This document shows, piece after piece, positions 26,321-34,250 of a DNA stretch of 39,616 nt (the first letter of the stretch is position 1; each line of letters begins with the position of its first letter). The notes below the pieces were generated by a model, which was not told the origin of the DNA, made no database searches, and was given only the letters and a program-made list of their open reading frames with translations. The position numbers were made by a program, and so were the translations under genes. Origin of the DNA: Neobacillus cucumis (GTDB taxonomy: Bacteria; Bacillota; Bacilli; Bacillales_B; DSM-18226). The DNA lies in NCBI RefSeq assembly GCF_023715505.1, contig NZ_JAMBOH010000037.1, forward strand, positions 1 through 39,616, written 5' to 3'.

Positions 26321-27117
26321 ATGAAATACATTCTAAAAGGCATTATAGGCTTTATTATATTAGATTTATACTTTAATCTGGTCCCTGTTCAGTTAGGTAA
26401 TTCGTATCTTCAATTTATTACTATCCTCCTTTTCTTTCCGCTTGCCTACTTGGTCTCAAAGTGGGTTGGATTAGGCGGGTTAAAAGGACTAGGTATCTTG
26501 TACCATCAAGGTTGGAAGAAGAATTTTTCCTTAGCTTTATCATTGGATTTAGTTTTTGGATGCTGATGTTTGGCATACAATTCTTTTCGGGTGATTTGGT
26601 ATATAATGGCACAAAAGGTCTGGGAGCCATTCTCATGCCTATTTTAGAGATATTTGTGGGCTATTTTTTCGGGTCTCTAATAAATGATCTAATAGTTAGA
26701 GGTTATATCTTTGGACTTTTAAAAGACAAAATCCATATTGGCTGGGTGTCCGTGGTCAGTATCCTGATATATGCCTTAGATGATTATTGGTACGCAGGGT
26801 TTAGTCTAAGTAATATCATCTTTTCAATCATTCTAGGTCTTTCCCTAACACTTGCCTTCTATAAAACTGGAAGCATTTGGGCGGACACCGGCATTCACTA
26901 TGGTCTTAATATGGCTTACGGTCTACTCTTTGGTTTAGTTGGAAACCCAGAAAGTGCAATCGTAAGTATAAAAGAAACTGGGCGCCACCCCTACCTTTCC
27001 ACCAACCTTCAGTACACCATATCAGCCATCCTGTTTATCTTCCTCTTTTGGTTACTGAAATACTACTCTATAAACCACAACCGTCACATCAACAACAAAG
27101 TGCCTTTTTCAGCATAA
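26321..27117 (+). pseudogene. CPBP-like membrane protein, broken by one frameshift
   Basis: ATG 26321 follows GGAGGTGG. The first frame gives MKYILKGIIGFIILDLYFNL and a second helix, then stops after HQGWKKNFSLALSL. One more T at the T5 run near 26524-26528 would join to FFLSFIIGFSFWMLMFGIQF in the other frame, ending at 27117. Together they give about 265 residues with seven or eight hydrophobic segments. NDLIVRGYIFGLL sits where CPBP (Abi, type II CAAX) proteases have EExxxRG, and GIHYGLNMAYG where they have HxxxN. The glutamates are Asn-Asp here and the middle His motif (DDYWYAGFS) is lost, so it is probably not an active protease. Confidence 0.75.
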
Positions 27118-27139
27118 GCAAGTTGAAAAGACCCTTATC

Positions 27140-27152
27140 AGTGACAGGCACC
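27140..27152. repeat. Dispersed 13-bp repeat, copy 3 (AGTGACAGGCACC)
   Basis: Third copy, differing from the others at the first base, and followed by ATTTACAC. Confidence 0.65.
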
Positions 27153-27191
27153 ATTTACACTAAGAATGAGTGGTTTAATTCTTTTAAAACC

Positions 27192-27246
27192 GACATACAA
27201 CATAACTCATCCTACCAGTTACCTCAGATGAGTTATGTTGTATGTC
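27192..27246. repeat. 20-bp perfect inverted repeat (large hairpin)
   Basis: 27192-27211 and 27227-27246 are exact reverse complements around 15 nt: the arms begin GACATACAACATAACTCATC. Only TTACTTTTTC follows on the plus strand, so it may be a terminator for the CPBP gene, or a transposon-derived remnant. The rest of 27118-27453 holds only this, repeat copy 3 and a doubtful minus-strand reading frame. Confidence 0.75.
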
Positions 27247-27453
27247 TTACTTTTTCAAGTTCTTACATTTCTTCTCCTTCTTTTTTGGTCAATTCTTTAT
27301 CCATTTTCTCATGATTTCTTCCAATAGAATCCACAATTTTTGGAAAGACTATAAATGAGATAGTGATTTCCTCCATAGCAAAGTAAATATTAACATAAAT
27401 AGTTGATGGTTGGAAATAATAACGCTGATAACCTTGAGAGGATGGGATGTTTG

Positions 27454-28170
27454 ATGTCGTTAGAATGGTTTGACAGAGTATGTGCTGAATTGCAAGATCA
27501 CCTAGAGTCTATTTGTGAAGAATATGATCAAGTTGGTCAAATGACCATTGAAAGAGCTGCCAAACATCCAAGGATTGAGTTCTTTGTAGACACTGCAGAT
27601 GTTGACACAGAAGAGCTCGATCGTGATTTTTTCTGTACCCTTTTCTTTGATCCGCAGAATGAAGAGTTTTACGTGGATAGCTTCGATGTTGACAGCGGTC
27701 ACACGGCGAAAATCATCCTTTCAGATATTGAGGAGATTATCGATGAAGTGCATGCAAGCCTTCATGATTACATCAATGGCGATGACCATTATACTGATGA
27801 TGGAGTCTATCTTCAGTCAGAGGAAGTATTTGATGAAGAAGACTGCGAGGCCGCTGAAGACGACATAGACGAAGAATATTATGAAGCGGAACAAATTAAT
27901 GAGGATGATATTTTTGAGGAAATTGATGTTGACTGGTCCACACCTGAAGTGACTGCTTTCAAGCACGAAGACGAAGTAGAGGTCACTTATCAGTTTGGGG
28001 TTGTACAGGAAACTGGAGATGGAGTACTAAAACGGGTAAACCGAATTTGGACCACGGATGATGAATTGATCAAGGACGAATCCCACTTTATTTTTAGCAA
28101 AGAAGAAGCATCTACCATTATTGCCATGATTGCCAGCCACATGGACCAATTAAGCGAGTTTGACTTTTAA
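27454..28170 (+). CDS. Highly acidic protein of unknown function
   Basis: About 238 residues from ATG 27454, starting MSLEWFDRVCAELQDHLESI. The centre (about residues 100-160) is very rich in Asp and Glu (FDEEDCEAAEDDIDEEYYEA), followed by a C-terminal beta-rich domain (EVEVTYQFGVVQETGDGVLK) and a helix ending in DQLSEFDF. No membrane segment or signal is seen; likely cytosolic. The start is not certain: GAGAGG lies 12 nt upstream and ATG 27442 in the same frame is possible. I do not recognise the family. Confidence 0.75.
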   Translation: MSLEWFDRVCAELQDHLESICEEYDQVGQMTIERAAKHPRIEFFVDTADVDTEELDRDFFCTLFFDPQNEEFYVDSFDVDSGHTAKIILSDIEEIIDEVHASLHDYINGDDHYTDDGVYLQSEEVFDEEDCEAAEDDIDEEYYEAEQINEDDIFEEIDVDWSTPEVTAFKHEDEVEVTYQFGVVQETGDGVLKRVNRIWTTDDELIKDESHFIFSKEEASTIIAMIASHMDQLSEFDF

Positions 28171-28185
28171 TTAATAATAACCTAT

Positions 28186-28217
28186 AACGCATGGTGATTT
28201 GCCATGCGTTTTTTTAT
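28186..28217 (+). terminator. Terminator of the acidic protein gene
   Basis: AACGCATGG (28186-28194) pairs with CCATGCGTT (28202-28210), followed by T7. Confidence 0.9.
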
Positions 28218-28265
28218 GTTAACAATTTAGAGCTAGATTGGCATGGGTTTTTGGGTGGATTGTCT

Positions 28266-29116
28266 CTAAATAATGGTCTTCCGTAATCCCCATCTTTGTT
28301 TCAGCATTTTGATTTCCTCTCTGTGGCTAACCCCCTCACCATCAGGTGTTTCTAATATTAAAGGGATTCCTGCTGTAACAGGGGTTTTAACAAGTTCTTT
28401 TAACTGTTCGGCGTTGATATATCCATTGGTGCTATTAAAAATATTGGCATGACGGTCCTTCTTGGAGCCTGTTGGATATTTGGAATTATTCAAGTGGATT
28501 GCTTTTAAATGTTCCCAATATCCTAAGCTATCACCCTTTTCGATTAATTCCTCGGTATTTTCCCCATTCCAAAGACCACTTGCATACGCATGACAAGTGT
28601 CCAAACAAAAGCCTATTTTCTCTGGATACTCACATAAATTTCGAATCGTTCTTCGATAGTTGTACCAAGTGCTCCCTTCGTACCTGCATTATTCTCTAAT
28701 AGAATTAAAGAGCTGCCGTACCACTGGCTAAGAACACTGTTAAGTACGTTTAACATTAAATGATAACTGGCAAGCGGGTCTGTTTTACTGATTTGACTGC
28801 CGTAATGGACCACTACCCCAATCGAACCGCAGGCTTCCGTAATTTCTAAATCATTAAGAAGAGAGGCAATGGTTAGATCATGTTTGTCTTTTGAGGGGGT
28901 GATACTCGTGGAATACGGGGTATGGGCAACTGAACAAAGCTGATATTCTAGACAAAAATCCTTACAGCTTTTCGCATCTTCTTGATCGAAATTCTTAATT
29001 GTCAGACTTCTTGGGTTTTTCGGAAAATATTGAAAAGCGGATGCCTGATTAGCAACCGCTCTTTTTGCAGCACCTAAATATCCATCTTTAATGCTAACAT
29101 GACTGCCGAAAATCAT
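28266..29116 (-). pseudogene. nfo: Endonuclease IV (deoxyribonuclease IV), broken by one frameshift
   Basis: AP endonuclease for base-excision repair, a TIM barrel with three metal ions. The first frame (29116-28613) reads MIFGSHVSIKDGYLGAAKRA, AHTPYS, VVVHYGSQ and LLENNAG. It then runs into a stop after RFEIYVSIQRK. A single-base shift near 28640 restores IRNLCEYPEKIGFCLDTCHA and the rest (DTCHAYASG, AIHLNNSK, KKDRHANI, ILETPDGEG) to 28266. All the metal-binding His, Glu and Asp motifs are therefore present, and total length is about 285 residues, as usual. The break is not at an obvious homopolymer. Either a sequencing error or a recent mutation. Confidence 0.88.
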
Positions 29117-29208
29117 AAGTTATTCCCTTCCCATCTGCACTATAATAAGGGATATTTTTTGCACCAGCTGTGTTTTCTATACCGACAGAAGGTTATTGAT
29201 TTTTTTAA

Positions 29209-30678
29209 TTACTGATTCGCTAAAATAGTCACTAGGGCATCCTCAACTTTTTTCCCCTTCGTTTCATCTAGCATGTTATTTAATAGGAAAGAGAATATCA
29301 AGGTTTGCCCACTTTTCGTGTTCACATATCCAGATAAAGAAGTAACGGTTGAAAGGGTACCTGTTTTTGCTTTTACCTTTCCTGCCGTACTCGGACCGTT
29401 CATGCGTTTTCTTAGCGAACCACCAACCATTTTTTCAGGATTACCTGCGACAGGAAGTGCATGTAAATAGGCTGGAAACCACTTTTCCTTCTGGACTGCA
29501 AATAAAGCTAAAGAGAGTTGATTGGCCGGAATACAATCAACGTGAGAGATGCCGGATCCATCCCTTATCACCATCGTATTGGGATTAGCCCCCAACGTTG
29601 CCACCTGCGATTTTAAAACGGATAACCCCTTCTCCCATGTGCCCTCACCTTCTTTCACCATGCCCATTTCCTTGATTAACATTTCGGCATGGACATTATT
29701 ACTGAGTTTCATAAATGGAACAAGCAATTCCGATAAAGGCATAGATTGATGTTTGGTTAATAGTTTTGCCTGTTCAGGGACTGTACCGGTTTTAATTTTT
29801 CCTGTAACAGTAATCCCATGATCAGCTAATGCTTGTCTAAAAAGAGTTGCCGCAAAACGGGTTGGATCCCAAACCCCAATCCACTCCTTTATTTCTTTGG
29901 TTTTAAGCGGAAGAGTTCCTTCGATTGTTACTGTATTTTTCGAATGTTCCCGTTCAATCTTCATCTTTTTTTTGCCATTCTCAGCAACTGTTACGGAACG
30001 GTTAATAATTTTCACATAATTACTTTTCGGAGTAACCGTTACTTTTACCTTATCGCCGATTCTCGATCCGGGTTCCACCTTTACCTTAATGGAGCCTGAG
30101 TCGTAGTCTTTTGTTGGAGAGACCGTTAGAGCGGAAATTTGGGCACCGTAGTAGGTTGATTCGTCACTCCATGGCATATCTAGTGAATAGCGAATATGAT
30201 CGTAACGGGAATCATCAGCTACCAAATTTCCTTTTATTTTTTTTACACCGAGTTTTTCAATCGCCATTGCCATATTGTCAAAATCATCTTTAAGTAATGT
30301 CGGGTCGCCATTTCCTTTTAAATATAGATTTCCTTGAATGGTTTTCTTGATTTCCTTTGCATCTGTCTGTACTTCTGTGGCAAAGGTATAGTTTTCACCC
30401 AGTACCTTGAGAGCTGCGGCGGCTGTCAATAGTTTCATGTTAGAAGCAGGCCGTAGGCGGACATCACCTTGGTAATCATATAGGATTGCACCGTTTGCGG
30501 CAGACCTGACACTTATTCCGGCAATGGCCCCTTGTAAGGCCGGATCTTTCATAATGATTTGATTAAGTTGCTGAGACATATTTTCATAACCAGACATTGC
30601 CTTTACCTGTGTGTAGGGGGTTATGGAAATAACCATCGTTGTTAATATAATCACAGTATTTTTAACTAATCTAATCAA
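29209..30678 (-). CDS. dacC: D-alanyl-D-alanine carboxypeptidase, peptidase S13 family (PBP4a-like)
   Basis: Low-molecular-mass class C penicillin-binding protein that trims or cleaves peptidoglycan cross-links at the cell surface. 489 residues, like B. subtilis DacC. N-terminal signal peptide (about residues 1-28, IILTTMVISITPYTQVKA). Catalytic motifs: SNMK (SxxK, Ser near residue 77), SNN (SxN, near 322) and KTGTL (KTG, near 436). The large insertion between SxxK and SxN is typical of S13. The start is a TTG at 30678, with GGAAGG rather far upstream. Confidence 0.93.
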   Translation of the reverse strand: MIRLVKNTVIILTTMVISITPYTQVKAMSGYENMSQQLNQIIMKDPALQGAIAGISVRSAANGAILYDYQGDVRLRPASNMKLLTAAAALKVLGENYTFATEVQTDAKEIKKTIQGNLYLKGNGDPTLLKDDFDNMAMAIEKLGVKKIKGNLVADDSRYDHIRYSLDMPWSDESTYYGAQISALTVSPTKDYDSGSIKVKVEPGSRIGDKVKVTVTPKSNYVKIINRSVTVAENGKKKMKIEREHSKNTVTIEGTLPLKTKEIKEWIGVWDPTRFAATLFRQALADHGITVTGKIKTGTVPEQAKLLTKHQSMPLSELLVPFMKLSNNVHAEMLIKEMGMVKEGEGTWEKGLSVLKSQVATLGANPNTMVIRDGSGISHVDCIPANQLSLALFAVQKEKWFPAYLHALPVAGNPEKMVGGSLRKRMNGPSTAGKVKAKTGTLSTVTSLSGYVNTKSGQTLIFSFLLNNMLDETKGKKVEDALVTILANQ

Positions 30679-30749
30679 ACCAAGTTCCAGCCTTCCTTTT
30701 TTCTTATGAGTGTATCCCTTTCTTTACAGATTATTATATTATTACAAAT

Positions 30750-30779
30750 TAAACCCGAGCTCAAAAAGAACTCAGGGTC
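30750..30779 (-). terminator. Possible terminator of the helicase gene
   Basis: On the minus strand ACCCTGAG pairs with CTCGGGT (one bulge) around TTCTTTTTGAG, followed by TTAATTTG. The T tract is weak. 30679-30839 has no other element. Confidence 0.45.
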
Positions 30780-30839
30780 ATTGCCTAAAATGATAAATTT
30801 AGCGTCTGGCTATTTCATTAATTCACAGTCCATTTACGT

Positions 30840-33416
30840 TTAATAGTCATCACCATATCGATATCGTTTATACTTGGCGGCATGACAAGCATCACAGGTT
30901 GGAAAGCTATGATCCCATGGCAGCTTTTTACCGCAGGTTTTGCACTTTTTAACAAACTTTCTTATATCCGTTTTAAGCCGTTCTTGGACACGGTCACTCA
31001 CTTCCTCACGAAGACGTTCCCAATAAAACGCTTCTGTGCGCTGACCTAACCTATATAGGAATAACAAGTGCAGCCCAATCGCTTTATAGCTTAATTCCAA
31101 ATCTTCCAAGCTTCTCTCCCTTACAACTGGCTCCGGGAGGTCTCTTCCTTCAATTAAGGCGTACATTGTATCTTCCCATTGTCTGGTTAACAATGATTCA
31201 TTTTTTGAAAAAGGCAGGTGTAAAAATCCATATAAGTCCATTAAAGAAAGCCGTGCTTCCACTTCAGTCCCAACAATCATATGATATAGAGACTTTTCTT
31301 CCGACAATGAGGCCTTTTTCGTTCCCTTTGGACTTTCAAATTTATCCCATAGTTCAAAAAATGTTCCCAAATCATGATAATAACGTTGAAAGCGTTCAAA
31401 AACTGAATTGGTCGGAGCGATGGCAAAGGTATGAACCGGTTCATCTTCCTGCTCCAATAAATTTCTCATTTTCTTAATATCACTCGTGAAAGCGACTTTA
31501 CCGACATCATAAATCCCTTTCCGACCAGCACGACCGGCAATTTGCTTCACTTCTTGTGAGGTTAACAGCCGTCTTCTTGTGCCATCAAACTTGTCATTTT
31601 CTAGAAAAACAATTCGGCGGATTGGCAGGTTCAAGCCCATTCCTATGGCATCTGTCGAGACAATCACCTTGGTCATTCCTGTATTAAACTGCTCAATCTG
31701 TTTTTTCCTCGTTTCCGGAGGCATACTCCCGTAAATCATGCTGACGGAATGGCCATCATTTTGCAGCCTTGAGGCCGTTTCAAGCACACGTCTTCTTGAA
31801 AAACAGATCAGGGCATCGCCTTTTTTAACGTGTTTGATGTTAAACTCTTTCTTTTCCACTTCCAGTGGTGTGTCACGGCTATATTCGTGAATTTCAATAT
31901 TAGCATCACCTAATAACTGCAGTACCATGGTCCTGGCATTGCGGCTGCCGATGATATGGACCTCTGCTGCATTTGCCTTGGTGATCGCTTTATACCAGGC
32001 AAAACCGCGGTCCTTGTCAGTTAACATTTGTGCTTCGTCAATAACCACAACCTCGTAATACTCTTTTTCATGAAACATTTCGACGGTACACGAGATATGT
32101 TCGGCACCAGCAACAATTTTTTCTTCTTCTCCTGTTTTTAATGAACAAGGTATTCCTTCGGCATTTAATTTGTCGTAAACCTCGAGCGCTAATAAGCGAA
32201 GCGGTGCTAAATATAGGCCATTGGCCGCCTCCTTCATTTTTTCAAGCGCATGATGGGTTTTTCCGGTATTAGTTTCGCCAATGTGCAGAACATAACGGAC
32301 ATTCCTCCTTAACGAAGGGTCATACTCTTCCCCAAAGATATCCCGCATCATCCGTTCTTCTGCCTCTTTTTTATGCAGCAGTTCTTCTTGCTCCGCTTTT
32401 TTCTTTTCTTCCCGCTCCTGATAGTCCTTCTCAAAAATTTCCCAATGAACGTTCTCATCGAAAGGAATCTCTGCTAATTTCAATAAATCTGTAAGATATT
32501 CCTGCTGAATATCTTCTATAAAGTAACTCTCTACATCGTATAAAGGCTGTGCGATGCTTCCTTTAACAAAGGAAGCTGATAATTCTTCATGAAAGGTTTG
32601 ATAAAAATCTTCCTTAAGTTCCCCCGGAAGTTGTTCCAGTACTTTCTGTGGGATAAGCTCTGATAAATAATCGGAAATTAGGCTTTCATAGACAAAAAAA
32701 TACGTTTGATATTCAAAAAAGCTCCTTCCCCAACGCAAGGTTTTATGAATATCGCCTGTTAGCTCCTCAAAAAAGGTGGCAACTGTTGTATAAGAGGACG
32801 GATTAAATGCACCCTGGTCGACCAATTTTTCTTCAAGGGCAAAGGTATCAACCGATTGGAACTTTACATTATTTTTTATGTCAGCATTAAGTTGTTTGGC
32901 TGTAAAGTATCGAACATATAGATAAAAGAGCTCGTATTGATCTTCTAAGATACCAACAGCTATATCCTCTATTTCCGTTTGAATCGAGTGCTTCCGTGAT
33001 TCTAGTTTTTTCTGTTCTTCCCGCTTTACGAAGTTCTCCTTGGCTTGAAGGTAGCGGTGAGTCCACTTTTCCTTCTGACCTTCAAATTGTTCTCGAAGCC
33101 ATTCCATGGCATCGAAGGGTAAGTAGGTTCTCATTTCATCACGAAAAAGTTTATTGAGGAGCTTCCGATCAATGCCTTGAACTTCAAATCCTCGTTCACT
33201 TAAAAATTGCTTCTTTTCGTTCTTAGGCACATCGTTTGTTACTTTGTTCAACCACACATTTACCCATACATGCTCACTATAATGACCACGCTCAGCTAAA
33301 TACTGTTCAAAAGATGGCAGAGACTCTTTGGTTTCGAGGTATCGATCGATATCTTCATAGATTTTCACCTTAGTCTGTTCAATAGCTTGAGGGTAAATAG
33401 ATGTTAATTTATTCAT
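30840..33416 (-). CDS. Suv3-like DExH-box RNA helicase
   Basis: About 858 residues from ATG 33416 (AGGTGGG, 6 nt spacing; longer versions upstream lack such a site). The N-terminal 370 residues are helical and of unknown role. Walker A GETNTGKT is near residue 378, DEAQM (motif II, DExH/D) near 459, and the C-terminal RecA lobe has VSTDAIGMGLNLPI and KQIAGRAGRKG. These are the motifs of Suv3-type helicases, which work with exoribonucleases in mitochondria; the bacterial relatives are uncharacterised. A C-terminal zinc ribbon, CKTCGK and CDACHAAK, lies near residues 820-848. No obvious partner nuclease is adjacent. Confidence 0.92.
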   Translation of the reverse strand: MNKLTSIYPQAIEQTKVKIYEDIDRYLETKESLPSFEQYLAERGHYSEHVWVNVWLNKVTNDVPKNEKKQFLSERGFEVQGIDRKLLNKLFRDEMRTYLPFDAMEWLREQFEGQKEKWTHRYLQAKENFVKREEQKKLESRKHSIQTEIEDIAVGILEDQYELFYLYVRYFTAKQLNADIKNNVKFQSVDTFALEEKLVDQGAFNPSSYTTVATFFEELTGDIHKTLRWGRSFFEYQTYFFVYESLISDYLSELIPQKVLEQLPGELKEDFYQTFHEELSASFVKGSIAQPLYDVESYFIEDIQQEYLTDLLKLAEIPFDENVHWEIFEKDYQEREEKKKAEQEELLHKKEAEERMMRDIFGEEYDPSLRRNVRYVLHIGETNTGKTHHALEKMKEAANGLYLAPLRLLALEVYDKLNAEGIPCSLKTGEEEKIVAGAEHISCTVEMFHEKEYYEVVVIDEAQMLTDKDRGFAWYKAITKANAAEVHIIGSRNARTMVLQLLGDANIEIHEYSRDTPLEVEKKEFNIKHVKKGDALICFSRRRVLETASRLQNDGHSVSMIYGSMPPETRKKQIEQFNTGMTKVIVSTDAIGMGLNLPIRRIVFLENDKFDGTRRRLLTSQEVKQIAGRAGRKGIYDVGKVAFTSDIKKMRNLLEQEDEPVHTFAIAPTNSVFERFQRYYHDLGTFFELWDKFESPKGTKKASLSEEKSLYHMIVGTEVEARLSLMDLYGFLHLPFSKNESLLTRQWEDTMYALIEGRDLPEPVVRERSLEDLELSYKAIGLHLLFLYRLGQRTEAFYWERLREEVSDRVQERLKTDIRKFVKKCKTCGKKLPWDHSFPTCDACHAAKYKRYRYGDDY

Positions 33417-33464
33417 TCTCATCCCACCTAGAAAATTTGATTTTCCTTTTTTCTCAAAGTTATG

Positions 33465-33470
33465 TATAAT
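33465..33470 (+). promoter_or_regulatory. Probable antitoxin promoter -10
   Basis: TATAAT in GTTATGTATAATGTG; the matching -35 is weak (TTTCCT at 17 bp, TTGATT at 22 bp). Transcription from about 33477 would give the convergent antisense RNA. Confidence 0.5.
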
Positions 33471-33492
33471 GTGAGTATAGATTATCGTATAG

Positions 33493-33530
33493 TAAAAAAG
33501 ACCGAGCTTGACGACAAAAATGGCTCGGTC
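33493..33530 (-). terminator. Terminator of the toxin mRNA
   Basis: On the minus strand GACCGAGC (33530-33523) pairs with GCTCGGTC (33507-33500), followed by TTTTTT. The long 3' untranslated part between toxin stop and this hairpin overlaps the antitoxin. Confidence 0.85.
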
Positions 33531-33575
33531 ATGCAATAGCTGCTTTCCTTTTTGGGGATCGGCGTTACGGAACGT

Positions 33576-33622
33576 AATCCACCGCTTCTGCTTGCCGGCT
33601 CAAGGGTGGATTATTTTTTTTT
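33576..33622 (+). terminator. Terminator of the antitoxin RNA
   Basis: AATCCACC (33576-33583) pairs with GGTGGATT (33605-33612), followed by TATTTTTTTTT. The T tract is the complement of the toxin's final three Lys codons and stop. Confidence 0.85.
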
Positions 33623-33694
33623 GTGGAAGGACAGAACCGTGACAATGAGACTAGCAAACGATAAGCTAAACATCAATGCCTGAAAAACTGTCAA
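33611..33694 (-). CDS. Type I toxin, small membrane peptide (BsrG/TxpA/holin-like toxin family)
   Basis: A 27-residue peptide that begins MTVFQALMFSLSFASLIVTV and ends LSFHKKK. This matches the pattern of Bacillus type I toxins such as BsrE and BsrG: an N-terminal MT/ST-(V/F)-(Y/F)-(E/Q)-(S/A)-L-M, one hydrophobic helix and a basic tail. AAAGGGGGTG lies 6 nt before TTG 33694; an ATG two codons upstream touches the ribosome binding site. It acts in the membrane. The mRNA runs from about 33756 to about 33494. It lacks any longer reading frame, so automated annotation would miss it. Confidence 0.8.
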   Translation of the reverse strand: MTVFQALMFSLSFASLIVTVLSFHKKK

Positions 33695-33762
33695 AAGCAT
33701 CACCCCCTTTCTATTAGGAGATGTGCCGTCCACCCTTGAGAAAACTATACTATTGCATGTTC

Positions 33763-33791
33763 ATTATAGCATTAATCAAATTATCGAACAA
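33763..33791 (-). promoter_or_regulatory. Toxin promoter
   Basis: On the minus strand: -35 TTGTTC (33791-33786), 17-bp spacer, -10 TATAAT (33768-33763) with an upstream TGC making an extended -10. Strong sigma-A promoter. It overlaps the end of the YbxH-like gap. Confidence 0.85.
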
Positions 33792-33798
33792 GCGTTCT

Positions 33799-33990
33799 TC
33801 AAATATTATGTTCATTACAATATACATCCACTAATTCCTCGATTTGATCCAGTTCAGGATATTTTCCGAAAAACTGAAACTTGATTTCTTCAATAAAGCT
33901 CTCTCGATTATACACATGAATCGCTCCATTTTGTTGGATGACACTATATTCTGGTACAAATCGGTATCCGCCTCGTTCAATTGCCCCCAT
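33799..33990 (-). CDS. Small protein, possibly YbxH family (63 aa)
   Basis: The product, from ATG 33990 after AAAGGGGTTTATTG, starts MGAIERGGYRFVPEYSVIQQ and ends VDVYCNEHNI. It looks like the short YbxH-type proteins of Bacillus, but that is from memory and not certain. A beta-strand N-terminus is followed by a helix-rich C-terminus. No membrane segment is seen. It lies directly upstream of the toxin promoter on the same strand. Confidence 0.65.
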   Translation of the reverse strand: MGAIERGGYRFVPEYSVIQQNGAIHVYNRESFIEEIKFQFFGKYPELDQIEELVDVYCNEHNI

Positions 33991-34077
33991 CAATAAACCC
34001 CTTTTTCATTTTTGATTATAGTATAAGCGGAAAATATGGAGATTATCATGTTTAGAAATAGGTATGTTTTTGCAATT

Positions 34078-34203
34078 GCTCATTTTAGGAGAGTATTGGC
34101 TTATTTTCTGAGATTTATGGCTGATTTTCAACCGGTTTTGGCTCATATTAGTGTATTATTGGCTCATTTTTCGACAGTTATGGCTATTTTAACATATTAT
34201 TCC
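34078..34203 (+). repeat. Six-unit tandem repeat with exact 21-bp period
   Basis: GCT starts at 34078, 34099, 34120, 34141, 34162 and 34183, exactly 21 bp apart. Each unit reads GCT-C-ATTTT (variants at the fourth base), then seven variable bases, then roughly TTATG or TATTG. The units differ by several bases, so the array is old. A 68-residue plus-strand frame (34048-34254, ATG after GGAGATTATC) covers it and gives a seven-residue repeat, AHFxxVL; I do not call it a gene. Confidence 0.85.
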
Positions 34204-34208
34204 AATTC

Positions 34209-34240
34209 AAAAAAAAGAAAAGGATACTCACATCCTTTTC
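34209..34240 (-). terminator. Terminator of ppdK
   Basis: GAAAAGGAT (34217-34225) pairs with ATCCTTTTC (34232-34240); on the minus strand TTTTTTTT follows. Confidence 0.9.
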
Positions 34241-34250
34241 CAATGTTTAT

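Larger units (their letters stand above)
33477..33622 (+). ncRNA. Candidate antisense antitoxin RNA of a type I toxin-antitoxin pair
   Basis: A plus-strand transcript of about 145 nt is bounded by the TATAAT at 33465 and the terminator at 33576-33622. It is complementary to the entire 3' part of the toxin mRNA and reaches the last codons of the toxin gene. This geometry and size match B. subtilis SR4 (bsrG) and RatA (txpA). The 5' end is an estimate. Confidence 0.65.

Noticed and set aside
27263..27376. Minus-strand reading frame of 37 codons ending DKELTKKEGEEM
   Set aside because: Its ATG has no ribosome binding site upstream (GGAGG lies inside the frame), and no family resemblance is seen.
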